DNA of 64,000 bases from Absidia repens (GCA_002105175.1 MCGE01000022.1:310001-374000), one strand, 5' to 3'; positions 37,728 to 51,500 are shown, numbered from the stretch's first letter. Program-made: numbers and translations. Notes: a model not told the origin generated them from the sequence alone.

Positions 37728-38288
37728 GGAGTGAGCATCATCCCCTACGTCTCCTTTTTTTTTTTTATTATTATTATCATTGTTATTTACCTCTGGCACA
37801 CCATGACCACATAATTGTGGTGCTAATACATCTTGATGGACATCGACCAACACATAAATACCATGATCTTCGGCCAATTTGGTTTGTTTTTTCATGATAT
37901 CCAAGAAAGTTTGATTGTATTGACCACGTACAGGTTCACTACCAGCCCAATGATGACCCAATCGGACAGAATTGACACCCAGATCGCGCAACTGTTTGAC
38001 GTCTTCTTCACCAAAGGAATCTCCAGGCTTAAAATCAAAACTTCGGTACCAAGGCGCTTCTTTCTTGACCACATTGGTGCCATGGAAAAACCGGACGCGA
38101 CCAAAGGTATCCATGATTTGGTGAGTGGTTTGATTCACTCGACCGATCTTCGTCATACCAGGATTGGCTTGGTACCAGCCTTTAGGATCCACCTTAGTAG
38201 TAGCAGCAGCATTCGCAGTGGTGCCCTGATTTGTGATCAGCAGCAGAGTGGCTGCAATAGCCATGAGACTTGAGGGAATCAACTGCAT
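36658..38288 (-). CDS. Secreted glycoside hydrolase family 5, endoglycoceramidase-like
   Basis: Two exons (38288-37791 and 37686-36658) give 508 residues with phase 0. A signal peptide (SLMAIAATLLLI then NAAA) is followed by a GH5 (beta/alpha)8 fold: FFHGTNVVKK, NSVRLGHHWAG, YVLVDVHQD, the acid/base Glu in NLLNEPW and the nucleophile Glu in GVLTEFTFW. The C-terminal ~80 residues look like a beta-sandwich. Family GH5_12 enzymes cleave the bond between oligosaccharide and ceramide (or sterol-glucoside-type substrates in fungi); the exact substrate cannot be told. There are several NxT/S sites. The intron holds a ~33-base homopolymer at the acceptor side. All catalytic positions appear intact. 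Confidence 0.9.
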
Positions 38289-38956
38289 GGTATCGATAAA
38301 AAAAAAAAAAGAATGAATGAAGGGTGAATGTATGTAAATTATAAAAGGAGAGGAAAAAGAAAAAGGGAGAAGGCATTACAGAATATATATATATAGTATA
38401 CACTCCTCATTCAAAAAAAAAAAAAAATTGGTATGGGGCAGAGGTTGCACAAAAAGGGTCGTACTTGATCTTTTGCATTCAAGGGAAAAAAATATTTATT
38501 AGTCAACAACGCCAATATAAGATTAAAAAAAATAAGTTTTTATGCTCGATCACACGCACCCTTCCATTTCACCATGTTCCTGATTTCCTTTCCTGAGGGC
38601 ATTTTTTTCTTGTCATTCATGCTTTTTTTGATCAATGTTAGCTACAATTCCGCGCTTCCATGTTGTATCACCCATTCTACAAGGTATATTTTCAAGATTG
38701 AACACCCACCCCGCTATCTGTTCAATCTAAAAAGAGGCAAAAGGCATAATCATATCATAATACCCTTTATACCTAATGTAAAAATTGACACATGCAAATA
38801 TAAAAGTGAGAGAAAGCAAGACGTACACATACACAAGAAACACATAAAAAATAAGAATAATCCAACTTTATTAAAATATTACTAAAGGCTAACTAAGAAA
38901 AACTATAATTTGTAAAGAGGGGGAATGTCGGGGGAATAATATATATAAAAAAGACA
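38289..38956. other. Upstream region of the GH5 gene / POM33 3' flank
   Basis: An AT-rich spacer with a TATATATA stretch near 38385-38395 and a plus-strand ORF (38574-38885) that shows no domain and is probably random. Confidence 0.4.
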
Positions 38957-40097
38957 CTATCGAGTGGTAGTAGAGGGTGGTGCCGAGCCAGTCGCACTTC
39001 CATATCGCACAAGCATTCCCCTGAGATTGAAGTACACTTTGGACAGCCAGCTTGGTACCCTTGGATGCATTGTGGGTGGTAAGAGCCAATGATCCAACAT
39101 CAGTGTTGATTTCACCACGGCCTGTTGCGTATGTGGAGATAAATAATATCGTAACCGTACAAAATGACTAAAAATAATCAATGCCAAGATCGATGTTCGG
39201 AATCTAACAAGCAAGTAGAAAAAAAAAGGGGGTGGAGTGTCAATCAATCAATTAAGAAAGTATAAAGACACACATGAACATATATAGAGTTGGGGTGTGA
39301 ATGGGGGGAGTGGATTTCTTACAATAAAACGCCCAAAAGTAATCGAGGAATCACCACCACGACTTCAGTATAGGCAGTGAGTTGCATGGCAGATTCATGG
39401 TATTGATCGGTATATGTTTTGATGGTTTGACATAGTTGGGCGACAAGGGGGTGTTGGTCCATGGGAAACAAGACAGGTACAATCGTACTTTGAATATATC
39501 CAAATGCATGAAACAAAGAAAAAACAAAGTAAGGCACCAGCGTTACTAAAGTTGAGAAGGTGAAAAAAAAAAAAAAGCATTAGTTGAGCGTTTCTGTCAG
39601 TCCCATATAACCGTACCCTGGCTCCCTGTCACTCTATTTACCTGTAACGGGTTGATAAGAATACCAGTAGAAAGCAAGTGCCAGATATTGGATGTTTTCG
39701 TTTCTAAAGATATCCAAATGCCATCGTTTTGGTAACTAAATGGAATGAATTCATGAGTTCCAAAAACGCGTCATCCACACCATTCCCTATTGTTCCTTAC
39801 CCCTGTCGACTTGTAGCTGACAATGGCATAAGACACCAGAGCACCTAGGTATGCACGGTAGTAGTAAACAGAATCGGAGTGGAACGACGATACTGATGTG
39901 AAGTAAAGAATACTATTGCATACCAAAAACACATGTCCAATCCACCAATAAAACTGAGGATGCTATATACGTTGAACAAAATAAAATAAAATAAAAAGTC
40001 AGGTCAGGTACGTTGTCATGCTCTCGTCAAGTTCATTTACCTTGACCAGTAGTTTGATTCGATCCACCAGTGATTCTTGTAGAACAGTGGATTCCAT
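38957..40097 (-). CDS. POM33: Pom33/Per33 (TMEM33 family) nuclear-envelope and ER protein
   Basis: Five or so minus-strand exons from ATG 40097 (exon 40097-40041, MESTVLQESLVDRIKLLVK) to TAG 38957. Hydrophobic segments include FYWWIGHVFLVCNSILYF, a second near YLGALVSYSIV, and the family signature NENIQYLALAFYW followed by PYFVFSLFHAFGY. The C-terminal part has SPHTQQAV and an amphipathic end. TMEM33/Pom33 proteins sit in ER and nuclear envelope membranes, bind curved membrane and help nuclear pore assembly and ER shape. Length (~265 residues) matches. It is neighbour to AKR1 and SEY1, all membrane genes on the same strand, though co-regulation is not shown. Confidence 0.88.
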
Positions 40098-40413
40098 AGT
40101 TTTCTTGCAATACAATCAAAGGAAAAGTCAAAAAGTCAAAAAGTCAAAAAAAAAAAAAAGGAGACCATCAAAAAATAAGGCAGTGAGGCATATGTTCAAA
40201 CCCCGCTAATTGACCTGTCCTCTCCTTCTTCATCAAAGGAGCATCTCACCATACCATACGCAATAAATAAATATCCAAATATATAAGAAGGCTAAAAAGA
40301 ATCAATATTTATATGTAATGGAATACAAAACAAAAAGACAAATAAAGGTATACACACTATATTATATATAAGGGGAGGGGGAGGGGGGGTGAGTGCGAGA
40401 GGGAAGGAGGGAA

Positions 40414-43122
40414 CTAAACTATGGATCGATCTTCACGTTGATTCATCATATCTTGGACACGATACACATTATACCAATTGACATTGTTGCTGCTGTTGGG
40501 TTGATCTACATCTTCGATCCAAAATTCGGTACAATTCTTGATCACGCCGCGATCAAAAGGATTTCCACTGGCAGCAGCGCCGCCTCGTTGATGATTCGCC
40601 TGTCTTGACCGAGATCGATGTAAAGCACGTGCACCGGCAAAAAGTTGTAAACAAGGTAAGAAACCCGCCGCACCCCCACCATGATTATGACCACCATGGC
40701 TATGGGGCGCACCACCGGGAGTTGGCGACGGTCCATCGGTCCCAGCCATTGTCCCACCCAATCCTGCCGCTGCCACTGCACCAGCACCTTGATTCATGTA
40801 CGAATAGCGATGAGCATTGGCACTTTCATTGGTCGTCGTTGCCACGGCAATTTGATACAATTGCACACCCATTAAGAAGACCGACCATGACAATTGAATG
40901 AGAATCCAGATCGTCAATGCCACCGTCCATGTGTCGAATTGGAAATAGCCACACACCGTCGAGCCAAGGAAACAGGTCCCGTCCGCACCGCCTTCATATA
41001 CCGGTGATAAACTGGCGAAGTCTAGAGAAACAAAATCGGATTGAGTGTCATTTACGTCATTTGTCCGTTTGAAGCAAACCCCGAAGGGCAAAAAAAAGAA
41101 AAAAAGTGAGCTTACATTGGATGGAGATTTGTGTAAACGAGAGAATAGCGGTAACCATATTGACAAGGAAGATGATAAATGAGCGATGGTTCTTGACACC
41201 AATACAATTGTAAATCCAAGGACAGTGACTACAGAATACAAATTTCCAACACTTAGTATTCCTCTTCATTTATTTTTTATTTTTATTTTTTTGTCTTTGT
41301 ATTAACTTACTGATCAAATCTTGCTACACAGCGATTACATATTTTACAATGTTTGGATCGTAAAGGTTTTTTGATCTAGATAAAAAAAACATCACCTGAT
41401 GAGCCTTTCCTTTTCTCCAACCTGTCCCATTCCCAACTGTTGTTGTTGGTTTTTTTTTACCAAGCAAGTAACACAGAAATGTCGAAGATCCAAACATTGT
41501 GCATCAGCCAATTCCATGACATCTTGACGTTGTTGTTCTTTGGTAGGTTCGTTATTGACAAAGCCTGGATCCGCCATTACCGCCTGATAAAAATGATACA
41601 TGGCCACAAAGAAACTGAACATGAATACCAAGTGTGTCAAAATTAAATAAGCCGTGTCTAGGATGGGGAAAAAAAAATTGCCACATCAGTACCATCTACC
41701 CTACACATAACACATACACACGCTACTTACTTGGTACAAGAATCAAGGTCCATGTCACCAACACCCAAAATGCCGACGCTTGGAAAATACAAGAAAAATA
41801 GGGCGTTTTCCATAACGCTTCGTTATGTGGAATGGGTATCAAATACTTGACAATGGAGACATGCATACCAACAAGACAGAGCACCGCTAATGGAAGACCC
41901 AAATACCAAGAGAAAGAGAGAGACATTTCAGAGCCATGCCCAAGACAATAAAAGGTAAAAAGTAGATGACAGTGTTGACAGTTTTCTAACAAAGGCAAAA
42001 AAAAAAAAAAAGTCAACACAATATAACAAATAAGGTCCTTTCCTTCCGTCAGATTCCCCCCCACCCCTATGTACCTACCTTTGACATTTGCCGAGGTTTT
42101 GCTCCAGGATAGGCACCAATACGATGGGCGAGGTGAGGTTTAGTTTCGGCGACGATATCAAATTCCAAGACGGCGCGGGCCCAGACGGCGTCCAATTGTT
42201 TGTCACGGACGAAATCAAGCACGGATTTGCCACTTGTATCCTTGACGTTGACATCCGCACCATATTCGAGCATTTTCCGAATACACCCCTTGTGGCCTCG
42301 GACGACGGCCCAGTGCAACGGCGTCAATCCGGTCAGATCGGTGGCATGGACATTGGCACCAAACGTCAACAACAACGAACAGGTCAATGGCTGGCCCTGA
42401 TACGCTGCCCACATCAACGCCGTATGTCCCCCAATGGTATCCGCCGCATCAATATCCAATCGTCCCAAGGTCAAATAATACAACACAAGCATCGGTTGGG
42501 ATGAATGCACCGCCAAATGAAGCGCATTAAACCCTTGGCCATCTTTCAACGTCGGGTCAGCCCCTTCGCGAATCAGTCGATGCGCATGCACCAATTGCCC
42601 TTGTCGCGTCGCCCAATGCAACGGTGTCGCCTGTAATTCCCCCGCAGGTTGATCCACCACCGCGCCCCGGTCAATCAAGTACTTGGCACACGCCTCATTC
42701 GATACCGCCGCATAATGCAACGCCGTCGCTCCATCATCATCCACATCGTGCACCGTCGCTTGCCTGCTGTCGAGTAATTGGCAGATCTGTTGGAATTGGC
42801 CTTGTCGTGCTGCTTCGAAGATGGTCATGGCTATGTATGTATGACATACAGAAAAAAAAAAAAAAAAGGATAGATTAGTGTTTCGGCTTTCCTGTTGAAA
42901 CGAGTTATGGGAGGAGTGTGGTCATTTACGTGGAGGAGAAGTAAGCAAATGCGCTTGAGCTTGGTCTTGTGTCGTACCATTGGAAGGTAAAACGGCACTG
43001 GGCTGATGTAATAACGGTGGAGGAGCTTGTTGTTGCTTTTGTTGTTTGATAGTCGAAAGGTCGGTTTCTTCATCAGACTCTTCTTTGGATAACAAGGCCT
43101 TTTTGTCTTCAGCATCCACCAT
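40414..43122 (-). CDS. AKR1: Ankyrin-repeat DHHC palmitoyltransferase Akr1
   Basis: ATG at 43122; exon 1 to ~42930 is a Gln/Glu-rich cytosolic start, spliced (C|GTAAAT...ATAG|CC) to the ankyrin exon 42833 to ~42087. Six or so ankyrin repeats follow (DGATALHYAAVS, ATPLHWATRQG, GFNALHLAVHS, GHTALMWAAYQG, GLTPLHWAVVRG). Then come membrane segments, a Cys-rich domain (SKHCKICNRCVARFD) and the DHHC motif restored exactly across an intron (GAT CA|T CAC TGT CCT TGG). Two more membrane segments and a His/Gly-rich tail end at TAG 40414. It S-palmitoylates proteins at the Golgi and vacuole/endosome; yeast Akr1 acts on Yck kinases. Yeast Akr1 has DHYC; here it is canonical DHHC. Confidence 0.93.
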
Positions 43123-44268
43123 GGTTTTGTGTTTTGTTTTATACAAGATGAGGAAAGGAGAGATGAGAAGAACAGTAATAAAAGGGTCAGAAGGAGTAAA
43201 AAAGAAAGAAAATAAAGCGTAGCTCGCCCTGTTTTGTTCTTTTTTTTTTTTTTTTTTTGTGGTGTGGTGGTGGGCTCTTGGCAATGGAGTTATCCCAATT
43301 TCCCTCGTTTTTTGAATCCCCGTCGTCGGCCAACCAAACGTAGCGTCACAAGCATTTCAAACAAAAAAAAAAAAAACATTCACCTATATTTGTTACACAG
43401 CTCTGTCACCACTCTAAAAGAGATAAAAAAAACATAACATAAAAAAAAACTGCCCTGAAAAAAAAAAAAAAAAACACCCTCTCCCATTTTGATAGGGCGT
43501 TCAGTATTAAAAGTGAGGTGAAGAATGGAAATAACGTGGAACCCATTGTATCCTACTTTGATAGAGAACACACAGTAAATGACAAAAAAAAAATTTTTTT
43601 TTGACTATCGGAGACGGGGTTTCTTTACCCACAATCCCGTCTCGAAAAAAAAAATATAAATAGTGCGCAACTCTCCCAAATTTTATTTTTTCTTCTTCTT
43701 TAGCTTGGCTCTACTTTAGGGCACAGAACCATTTCATGTGGTTACAATTGAATCTGTGTATATCCTTTTCGTAGTCCAAGGTTGAGCAAGCGATCCTTTT
43801 CTGTATGGTCTTGGGGGAAAGAGTTATTGGACTTTATATGTTCGGTAATCACTTGCCCATGATTGGAATTGGACCGGCATGATATATTCCTGAGCCTAAA
43901 GTAAATCCTAGTGTTTGGCTACTATGTAGTCTTGACTGGCGGCAAAACCATATCATGAACAAACCTTATCTTAACTTTTCTTCTAAGAAAATTATAAAAA
44001 TTACTCAAAAAATCCAAATGAAAAATTATCTTTTTTTTTTGACAACCCATGATATCTTCACTATCCTAATGACATTCGTCAAATCGTCATCATCATTCAT
44101 GACATACATTATAAAAACAAGACGAGGCATCAATAAATATTTTTTTAAAAAAAAAACCAAATCATTTTATTCCGACAAAACAAAAAAAACTGTATATATG
44201 TATAATAATAATATATATATATATATAAAAGAGAGAGGGGGAGGAGGGTACTATGTATATATATCAAA
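43123..44268. other. Intergenic region with A/T homopolymers, an inverted repeat and a TATA-like element
   Basis: No gene is seen. GAGACGGG (43611-43618) and CCCGTCTC (43636-43643) form an inverted repeat with a 17-base loop next to an A10T9 tract. A TATAAATA lies at about 43655, followed by a pyrimidine stretch, as in a plus-strand promoter, but no ORF starts after it. ORFs at 43955-44524 plus are antisense to the SEY1 end. Confidence 0.45.
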
Positions 44269-47200
44269 TCATTCATCCTTGTCCTTCTCTTTGTGTAACG
44301 AATCCATTTCCATTGAGCTACCACTACTACTTGAGACGACATGTTGCCGTTGTTGCTGTTGTTGTTGTTCTCTTATCAAATCGACACCTTCAATCACCCG
44401 TTCTTTTGCTATCCTAGTGACTTCTCCTGCCACGACAGTCAATACCCGTTCAATGGGACCCCAGAGATTGAGCACATACACCACATACCCACCAGCAATC
44501 AAGAGAATAAACAAAATGAGGTAAATGGGGCTTCGAATGACCGCCATGAATTCATTCCAACCCAGCGCCAAAATCACACCGCCAAGCCACATGGGGATTT
44601 TCGCTGTTGTCGCCACCACCGATCGTTTTGCTTCCAAATAAAATGCATCGCTTTCTCGTTTGAATCGATTGGTCAGATCAATTTGTTTGGCTTCACTAAG
44701 GATCGTGAGGGATTGTTGGAAATCGAAATCCTATGAGTGGGTTGTATATAAAAAGGGGACCGTGTCAGTACGCATTTTTTTTTTTTTTTTTGCAAGAAAA
44801 AAAAAAAACAAAAAAAACACTTGCCTCATTGGATTCAATGTCAAATCCTTCATCTTCTTTCAAATCGATTTTGGCAAAGAGAGGAATCAATTTCAAAGTC
44901 TATAAAATGAAAGAAAGGGAGGTCAGCTTAATTTTTTTTTTTGGGGGGGGATGGGGGGAGTGGGGTGCATCTGGGAGGGGCTTCACTTACATCATCTCTG
45001 GCATGCTTGAAATACGTATCAATATCATCTTCAGGTTTCCATACACGAGGTAAGCCATGATCATCGTATCTGAATTTTTCTTCGAATCTAAGCAACAACA
45101 ACAAAATGAGTCAGTATACACACATACACTCATGTATACACTTGCACATCTAACTAGAGGAGAGCACTTACTGTGAGCGTAATTTCAACAATAACATAGT
45201 ATCGGCCAATTCTTCATCCACCTTTTTACGTAAAACAAGCCAAGCTTCTCTTTTCAAATCCAGCAGTGAGTCTTCCACTTCTTCGTCCGTCGAGTTGAAG
45301 CCTAAACAAAAAAGATCAGGTGAGTTTGCCATTTTTTTTTTTTTTTTGGAAGATGTGTGTTCTCTTTACTTTTTGCTTTTTTGATCAAGGTGGTTTGGCC
45401 ATTTTCTACGGTGGATTTATAAGCGTCGATGATTTTGTGCCATGTGGTTGGTTGAGGATCATTCAATGCAATGGAGATAGGGTCGGCCAGTTCATTTTCC
45501 ACTTGTTTCTATAAAAAAGAAGAAGAACGACGGAATTGTTTTTGTTAATTGACAACTTTTTTTTTTTTTTTTTTTGGTTATCTCTCTTGTGTGAATGTGA
45601 TGGGGTGTCTCTTACCGATAATGCCTTGCTCATCTTTTTGAATTCATCCGCGCGTGCCTTTGTAGAGATTTGATCGAATTCTTCATCCAAGATGGCCAGT
45701 TCATGTGTATACGACCAATCGGTGTCGTCCAAGATCATTTCCTTTGCGCCGGTCAAAAACACATCATGAGCGGTCCTGAGGGCATCGGTCACGACTTGAC
45801 TGAAATTGTAGGTAGCTTTCTTGAGTTCGGCTTTGAGGGTGGCATCAAAGAGCGAAATGGCCTTTTTGTGCAAGTTTTTCAATTGGCCGACAAAGTAAAC
45901 ATTGAGCTGGGTATGGAGTTTGGTGAGCATATCGAGCCGTTTCTTTTGATACACGCCCTGGTGGTAGCGAGAAGCGTTCTTGTCAAAGGCATCCACGGCT
46001 TCCTTTCGTAAATTGGTCATTTGTGCACCCAAATCATCAATGGTCTGGCCCTTTTCCAAAATGGGTTGTTTGAAGGCTTGAAGTTGAGAGGCAAAACGTT
46101 CAAAGGCCACTTGCGCAATTTCGTCACAACGGTACTGCGCCAAGAGTTCTTGTTGTGTTGGTAAGTCCAGATCTTTGTTGGTCAGAATCTTGTCCCAGAT
46201 GCCAGATGCATAGACATGATACCCATCGGCAGGAATACGTTTGTGGTAATTTGGGCGGAACACAAAGTCAGCATGGTTGGGGTCGTTGAAGCGTTGTCGC
46301 AAATTCGCCACCTCATCGTTGAATTTTTCAGGAAGGAGGATCTTGTGGGGGAGACCAGTATACATAAAATCAAAGTAATCATGGATCTTGCAATTTTCTA
46401 ATCCTTCAGGCTACACAATAGACGAGATAAACAGGGGTTGAGTTGTTGTTTTTTGCTATCCCACATCAATAAACCAAAAAATAGTTACCTTTGATAAACC
46501 ATCCCAAATTTTTTCCAAATCATTTTGCAAGGTCTTTGCCAAATTGGCCAAGGGGGTAGAACCAACATGATCACGAATGACAATCAACAAGAGTGTTTTT
46601 TCCTTGGACGATTGGTTATGTTGGAAGAGTTGGAGATTGACTTCAAACACGGTTTTCAATAATCCCATGTTAGCACCTTGGTAGAGACCGACTTGATGTT
46701 CCCATAAATTGAGGATGATGACTTCACTGGTAGCCATGGAAAAGAGGGCGGATTTGCGTTCAAAATCTTGATCTTCACCACGTTCACGACCATCGGTTCC
46801 TTCGACATCCATCACAAGCACATGCATCCCACGACCACGTGAAATCCAAATCCCTTTGGTGGTTTGACTGCGTTGCGTTTCATCCATCACATCAAATGAT
46901 GTGCCAAATAATCCGTTCAATAAAGTACCTAATCAAACACAAACGATCAGTTGCTATTTGGGGGAGGTGGGGGAGAGTTCCAAAAAAAAAAAAAAAAAAA
47001 AAAAGAGAAAGCTTACTTTTGCCGGTACTTTGAGACCCAAACACGGCCACCACATTGTATTTAAATCCTGCTTCACCAAGACCCCATTGATTCATGTATT
47101 TTGGAAGCACATCACTAACACAGGTAAAAAAAACACGCAAGATGAGGAAAAACAAGTGGGAAGAGACGGTTGATAGAGATAGCAAAAAAGTGCTTTATCT

Positions 47201-47328
47201 TACGTGAATTTTTGTTCTTCGTCTACCAGTTGAAGTCTAGGAATAGGTTTGGTGTCTTGGTCCCAGTGGGTAGTAGATATCGTCCCTTCACCATTGGGTG
47301 TAATTGTTTCCGTTAAAGTGTTGTCCAT
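44269..47328 (-). CDS. SEY1: Sey1/RHD3-type dynamin-like GTPase of ER fusion
   Basis: Minus-strand exons from ATG 47328 to TGA 44269. The GTPase domain shows a P-loop split by an intron ([19 protein letters not shown]), switch region [21 protein letters not shown] and the RD motif IRDH. A long helical bundle follows ([15 protein letters not shown] through the 45.5-46.4 kb exon), then two membrane segments close together ([16 protein letters not shown] and [16 protein letters not shown]) and a short charged cytosolic tail with Ser runs and KEKDKDE. Sey1 mediates homotypic fusion of ER tubules; the membrane hairpin and tail help tethering. Length is about 830 residues, as expected. At least eight introns; some with 15-20 base homopolymers. 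Confidence 0.95.
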
Positions 47329-48514
47329 TAGATAAAAAGATGACTAAATACAAAAAAAAAAAAAAAAGTAAAGAAAAGGAATTTAAAAAAAAAAAAACCA
47401 CACATGATACAGTTCATCTTTGTATCGTCCGTGAGAACTTACCAATCAAAAAAGAATTGTATGGGGATTCGATTTCGATAAATAAAGAAAAGGAGAGGGA
47501 GAGTCAGAGGATTGTTTTATAAAAAAAGTGAATAAGGAGCAGAAAAAGAAAAAGACGAAAAAGATCAAGGGAACTCATTTGGGTCGCAAAAAAAAAAAAG
47601 TGCTTACGCCCACCACTCCCCACCCATTGAAACCCCGCAAACACTATTTTTATTTTGTTGAGGACGGGACGGCATATGATAATGATTACCTTGCCTTTTC
47701 CCTTTTCAATCAAAAAATTCTTTTTCCCTCCCCTTTTTGATTTTCCCAATAAATGAGGTGTTAATTACTAGGAAGGAGGATGACTAAGTGCTCCCTGTTG
47801 TTGTTGTTGCTGTTGTTTTTTTTTGGATGTCGTCTGACAAAAAAAAAAAAAAAAAAAAAAAGATAAAAAAATAGTGCTTTCCCCAAGAGCCAATGGCCAA
47901 TTCTCTGATGTGATTGGTCGGACTTAACTCGCCACCATTTGCTTAATTTTTTTTTTTTTTATTTCTTGGGTGACGATGATCATACGTCAGGGAGGGAACG
48001 GGGGGAGGACAAACAATTCATTCTGAAATATATATATATAAAAAAAAACGGAATGGCTCCGTCAATGATGATGTGGGCCTGTTATCCATTCATCCACACT
48101 ACACCCATGATTTTTTTGTTCACAACCACACACATATCCGCCCAGCCCATTTATTTCTTTTTTGGCTGGTACCTCCGGCTCCGAACCCCACACCCAGAAA
48201 AAAAAAAAAAAGAGAAGAAGAGGAGATATAATATGATATATATATATATGATTTTTATTTGATTGTTGTGAGAAGAATAGAAAGAAATAGAGAGAGACTG
48301 AGCATCTAATGACAATAGTAATAATAAAGAAAATAATAAAAAGAATGATAGAAAAAAAATAAAAAAATAAAAGAAAGAAAGAAAGCAAATCGAAGGGGGA
48401 AAGAGGATAATTTTCTTTTTCTTTTTTTTTCGCAAAAGAGAGTGAGTATAATAAAGGAGAGTGGGATTGAAATAAAAGGTATAAAAAAATAAAAAGAGTT
48501 TGCTAGTGATGTGA
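47329..48514. other. Intergenic, no gene seen
   Basis: Upstream of SEY1 and downstream of KIN4. Many A/T homopolymers (for example 47840-47861), poly-purine stretches and short AT repeats; ORFs in this region are encoded by homopolymers. Confidence 0.5.
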
Positions 48515-51500
48515 TTAAACAGAGATATCTTGAGCAGCACCGACGGTGGCATGATGAGTATCCACAGGTTGTTGTTGTTGTTCATCGGCAGGGTCTTCCA
48601 ATACACTACTTCCAGCCCCACTACTAATCATACTGGCGCGTTGGTTATTGCTATGGGTGCCATTGGTTTGCTGAGACGCGGTTTCAGTGGCGGCCCCGGG
48701 CGGATGATTGGAAATATAGCCTCCGTTCCCACTCAAGTTCAATTGTTCCAACAAGGCATGGTACAGGAATTTGTAGGACCACAGATTGCCTCGCATACGT
48801 CGAATATCCACAATATACAATCCCGGAAGGTTCTTGATCTTGCATAATTCCACACTGAAGCGGACTTCATCCCCTGGATCGAGCGCTGGATCGCCATACG
48901 TCAATGTCCCGCCTGTCGCCGCATGAGGTGGTGATGGGTTGGAGGATGACGAGGAGGAGGACGACGACGACACATCTTGTTGCTGTTGTTGTTGTTGCTG
49001 CTGCTGTTGTTCAGAGGATTTGCGCATCAACATACGTCGGAAGGGGGCGCCAGCAGTCGTACTAGACGAGGTGGTGGTGGTGCGATGATGGTGAGGAGGA
49101 TGAGGATGAGAAGAAGACGATGTTGGTGTTGGAATCCCACCCAGTCCTGTGGTTGTCGCCGTGACCGTGCGTTTCTTTCGTGTGCATTTCAGTTTGTAAT
49201 CACCGCCATCACGTTTGATATCCATACCCATGGTGACCGTCAATGTATGTTTGATTTGCTGAAGCACTTCTTGAGGTGGGCGTGCCGTCAACGCGTCTTG
49301 GTCCACGGCGCCATGATGATTTCGAAGCTTGGCATCGTTGAAGTCTACTGCGTATGAACCCAAAGGTAATTTGCTGAGTAGTTTGTTGTTGTTATTGTTG
49401 TTGTTATTGGTGGCGGTATGTCGATCTGTGAACGCTCCGTTGACGGGACGATCCTTAGTACCTTTTTTTAAAGAAAACACATTTGGTTAGACATCCACTT
49501 TTTTTTTTCCCCCATTTCCTTTAAAAAATATTGACTTACTGAGAGGTTTCTTCTTGAACCAGTCCATTAATTTCTTGCCAGCACTACGGTGTTTAGCATC
49601 CTTGTTGAGGGCAATAGTGGTATGCTCCGACACTGAAGGCAGGAGTGGTGTAGATGTAGCCGAGATTTCCTGGTTGGTGGCCAATTTGGGTGAAGTGGGC
49701 GTTTGATGATGCTGATCGTCGACCTGTTGTTGTTGTTGTTGTTGTTGTTGTTGACGACGACTGAACACCATGGGTTTTTTACTCGAACGCTTTTGCTGTT
49801 GTTGTTGTTGGTGTTGATTGGGTTCATCATGGCCAATGTAATCCGTCATGGAGTTTACCAAAAGACTGAGGGCTTTTCGACGAGTACCACGGATCGGTTG
49901 AGAAGACCCAGGTTGAGGTGTGCGTGCATTGTTGTTGTCAGGAGAGAGGCGAATGGAGGAAGAGGTATTGGAGGTGGTAGCACTGGTTCCCATGGCGGCG
50001 GCAGTAAAGGAGATGGAATGATGTTTCGATGAAGAGGTGGTGGTTGGAATATGCGATGCACTGAGACTAGCACTGGGTGATGTTGCCTGTCTCCTCCTTC
50101 CTTGATGCTCGTCGTCGTCCTTACTACCGGGTGATGATCGGCGTTGATTTTGGCGTTGCATACTGGACAGGAATTTCGCTTGTAAAATGGATCCCGCATT
50201 GGAATCGCCTAAAAGAGACATGGGTCGACGTTGCGTGTTATTGCTGTTGGTAGATGAATGACGTGCAACCTTTGGTGATAAATTGCCTTGGCCGTTGTTG
50301 CTGTTGCCGCCAGATAAAAAGTGTAATAAACGATCCGTCGAGGTGGATTGCCGTTTGCTGGGTGAAGGTGATGGGGAGGGTTGAGGTAATTCAGGCACCA
50401 CCGAGGCTGCTTCTTCCTGTTCCTCTTCGAGCTCTTTTTGTTGTTTTGTTGTTTTTTCGGCGGTTGTGAGCGATGGGGTGGATGTGTTTTCAATGACAAT
50501 GGTGGGTTGCTGTTCGATGATCGATGTTTGTTCCACTTGTTCTTGTACATCTTTTGGTGGAGGTGAGTCATCCTTGTCGTCAGCGGTGATAGTGGCGGTG
50601 TCGGTTGCTGCTGCTGGAGTAACGGTGGCGTCCATTTTTTCGGGTTCAGAGTCAGTATTTGGCACTTGAGCATCATCATTAGCTGCCGTTGGTGGTGATG
50701 GTGGTGTAGCAGAAGCTGGTAATTCGATGGAAGCGATATCTTGCATTGCAGCCGTTTCATTGTTGTTGTCATTTTGGATATCTACCTTGTCACTGCTAGT
50801 AGGGGAATCAGCAGGAGACATGTTGACAGGAGGTTCATCTTCTTCTTTTGACAATTTGGTTTCCTCGGTTGCTGTATCAGCGACATCCAAATCATGATGT
50901 ACCTGGGCAGGCATTTCGTCAATATCCATTGGTTCATTGTTATCGGTGGGCACCACATGATCGTCTTCCTCTTCTTTTTCGTCAGTAGGCAGGGTATATT
51001 CGGTAGCGATGGTATTTCGTCTGTTGTTGCTACTTTGATCTTTGTCTGCTTGTTGTTGTTGTTGTTGCTGCTGCTGTTGTAAGAGCTGTTGTTGCTGTTG
51101 TTGTTGAAGAAGTTGTTGATGTTGATGATGATTAGAAATGACCATATGAATAGGTAAATCAGCGGATCGCATAGCTTCCATTTCCAATTCGTGAACATTT
51201 TTGCCAAACAAGTTTCGATGAGGGGTCAACCAAGGATGAGCCATAATGATTTCCATAGAACAACGTTTGGCAGGATCAGGCACCAGCATTTTCCGTAATA
51301 AATCCCGGGCATCAGCGCTAACATAATCAGGGAAAGCTAGAGGTGTATTGAGAATATACTTGTAAAGGAGATTGATATTGTCACCGTCAGGATTGGCAGG
51401 GTCATCATCAAAAGGTAAATAACCACACAACATGGCATAGAGGATCACACCACAAGACCAAATATCCACGGCCGAGCCCACATAGAGACCTTCACTAATC

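Noticed and set aside
40150..40215. tRNA-like TTCAAACCCCG box
   Set aside because: No matching D arm, acceptor stem or anticodon arm can be drawn around it. No convincing tRNA was found elsewhere by eye.
42088..42504. 138-codon plus-strand ORF opposite AKR1
   Set aside because: Antisense shadow of the ankyrin-repeat exon.
43955..44524. 189-codon plus-strand ORF
   Set aside because: Its 3' half is antisense to the SEY1 C-terminus and its 5' half is AT-rich simple sequence.
48062..48621. Minus-strand ORFs downstream of KIN4
   Set aside because: Encoded by A/T homopolymers and purine tracts, overlapping the KIN4 3' end in other frames.
50209..50772. 187-codon ORF in another frame of KIN4
   Set aside because: It arises from low-complexity CAA/CAC-rich coding sequence of the KIN4 linker; composition is His/Pro/Gln artefact.
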